Shown here: positions 12,481 to 13,192 of the stretch, piece by piece
How positions within the stretch are numbered: position 1 is the stretch's first letter
Layout of the letters: each line of letters starts with the position of its first letter
Source of the DNA: CAYVBJ01 sp964517005
GTDB taxonomy: Bacteria; Bacteroidota; Rhodothermia; Balneolales; Balneolaceae
DNA length: 13,192 nucleotides
Assembly (NCBI GenBank): GCA_964517005.1
Contig: CAZFAJ010000077.1
Span: 1 to 13,192 of the forward strand
Reading direction: 5' to 3'
Position numbers and translations under genes: made by a program
Notes under the pieces: generated by a model
What the model was told of the DNA's origin: nothing
The model's input: the letters and a program-made list of their open reading frames with translations, nothing else
Database searches by the model: none

Positions 12481-13192
12481 CTACTTCTTCTTAAACTCCT
12501 CAATAAACTCCCGGGTAAAATCTGACAACACCAGTCTGCCGCTGATTTCTGCCCGTTGTTCAAGTGTAGAGTGCCAGTGTCCGGTGCTTTGCCAGAGAAT
12601 CTGGCGCAGTTCGCGCATGGCATCCGGATTGCTGGATGCCAGTTCACCAGCCAGTTTGTTAACGGCTTCATCCAGCTCATGTACGGTTTCGAATACCTTG
12701 TTAAACAATCCGCTGGTTTCAGCCCACTCTGCATCGTACCAGGAGCGGGCATCTGTGGCAAGTGCGGCAAATGCGGAGGTGCCGACCTTGCGTCCCACCG
12801 CCGGACCCACGACAAAAGGCCCGATTCCAACGGCCAGTTCACTCAGTTTCACCGAAGCGGAACTGTGAGCGAATGTATAATCGGCAGCGGCCGCAAGGCC
12901 AACTCCTCCGCCTACGGTTTTTCCCTGAACCCGGGCAATGATAAATTTGGGTGACATACGCATCGCATTCAGGACATTGGCAAAACCCATGAAGAAATTC
13001 TTTCCCTCCTCCATAGTTGAAATGGCCAGAAGCTCATCAAATGAGGCACCTCCGCAAAAAGCTTTTTCCCCGCGGCTTCGCAGTACTATCACCGCCGAAT
13101 CTTCACTTTCGGTCGCTTCTTTTACAGCAAGAGATAGCTCGGAAAGCAATGTACCGGGCAGTGAATTTCCCTTTGGATGGTAGAATTCGATG
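12481..13192 (-). CDS. enoyl-CoA hydratase/isomerase (crotonase) family protein, 5' end outside the window
   Basis: Partial gene: the frame is open from the right edge (first full codon at 13191), and the visible 236 residues begin IEFYHPKGNSLPG, the usual second strand of the crotonase fold, so only some 15-25 N-terminal residues are missing. The family acts on acyl-CoA thioesters through an oxyanion hole. Visible oxyanion-hole blocks are KAFCGGASFDEL (residues 43-54 of the visible part) and VQGKTVGGGVGLAAAAD (88-104). One catalytic glutamate is present (Glu118 in KLSELAVG), but the position of the other (rat Glu144), exactly 20 residues earlier, is Gly98. The following GIGPFVVGPAVGRKVG resembles methylglutaconyl/carboxygeranyl-CoA hydratase-like (LiuC-type) members more than classical crotonase. 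The reaction is therefore uncertain. A TTG at 13149 in the same frame is not the real start. Confidence 0.88.
   Translation of the reverse strand, partial: IEFYHPKGNSLPGTLLSELSLAVKEATESEDSAVIVLRSRGEKAFCGGASFDELLAISTMEEGKNFFMGFANVLNAMRMSPKFIIARVQGKTVGGGVGLAAAADYTFAHSSASVKLSELAVGIGPFVVGPAVGRKVGTSAFAALATDARSWYDAEWAETSGLFNKVFETVHELDEAVNKLAGELASSNPDAMRELRQILWQSTGHWHSTLEQRAEISGRLVLSDFTREFIEEFKKK

Noticed and set aside
12216..12842. 208-codon minus-strand open frame
   Set aside because: It overlaps the crotonase gene in another frame and the RES toxin gene in antisense; composition is shadow-like (many Trp, Arg, Ser, Pro) and no family is recognisable.
13147..13149. TTG as start of the crotonase-family gene
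   Set aside because: The frame remains open to the window edge and the upstream residues match the conserved first strands of the family, so the gene is simply cut.

Overview
The window looks like chromosomal DNA from a Bacteroidota-related, probably Balneolota/Rhodothermota-type marine or saline bacterium. The main clue is the long secreted protein, whose C-terminus reads NYPNPFNPST...GLYLYRL, the type IX secretion (T9SS) sorting domain common in that branch. Weak or absent Shine-Dalgarno sites before most genes, moderate GC and rather acidic proteins fit this. The lineage is an inference from sequence style, not a database match.

Layout. Left part (1-4400): mostly housekeeping genes in alternating orientation. 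They are an O6-alkylguanine-DNA alkyltransferase, a THUMP-domain rRNA methyltransferase (minus), a SlyD-like FKBP prolyl isomerase (minus), a CoA-binding Rossmann protein, a membrane protein of unknown function (minus) and a small DUF971 zinc-binding-type protein. A clear intrinsic terminator sits between the FKBP and methyltransferase genes, and its 3' arm is duplicated at the methyltransferase start codon.

Middle part (4400-8430): a lone periplasmic iron-binding lipoprotein of the FutA/FbpA type, preceded by a cluster of TTTAGA/TCTAAA half-sites that looks like a metal-responsive operator. It converges, across a strong hairpin, on a large secreted minus-strand protein carrying a cohesin-like domain, two beta-rich domains, a dockerin-type pair of calcium loops, a second cohesin-like region and a T9SS sorting tail. 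This protein starts at 8096, at a good ribosome binding site, not at the longest open frame.

Right part (8430-13192): a xylose catabolic pair, xylB then xylA, runs divergently from the secreted protein. XylA converts D-xylose to D-xylulose and XylB phosphorylates it into the pentose phosphate pathway. A perfect 12-bp inverted repeat embraces the xylB start codon. Next is a two-gene toxin-antitoxin module: a DUF2384/Xre-type antitoxin and a RES-domain toxin, 2 bp apart, behind a promoter containing two TGGCGTA repeats 22 bp apart. The window ends inside a minus-strand enoyl-CoA hydratase/isomerase-family gene cut by the right edge.

No tRNA, rRNA, CRISPR array, insertion sequence or phage gene was seen. 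The toxin-antitoxin pair is the only clearly accessory element. I did not find a multi-gene system that looks wholly new. The best leads are small regulatory structures (FKBP/methyltransferase repeat, iron operator, xylB start-codon dyad, toxin-antitoxin promoter) and active-site substitutions in three enzymes.
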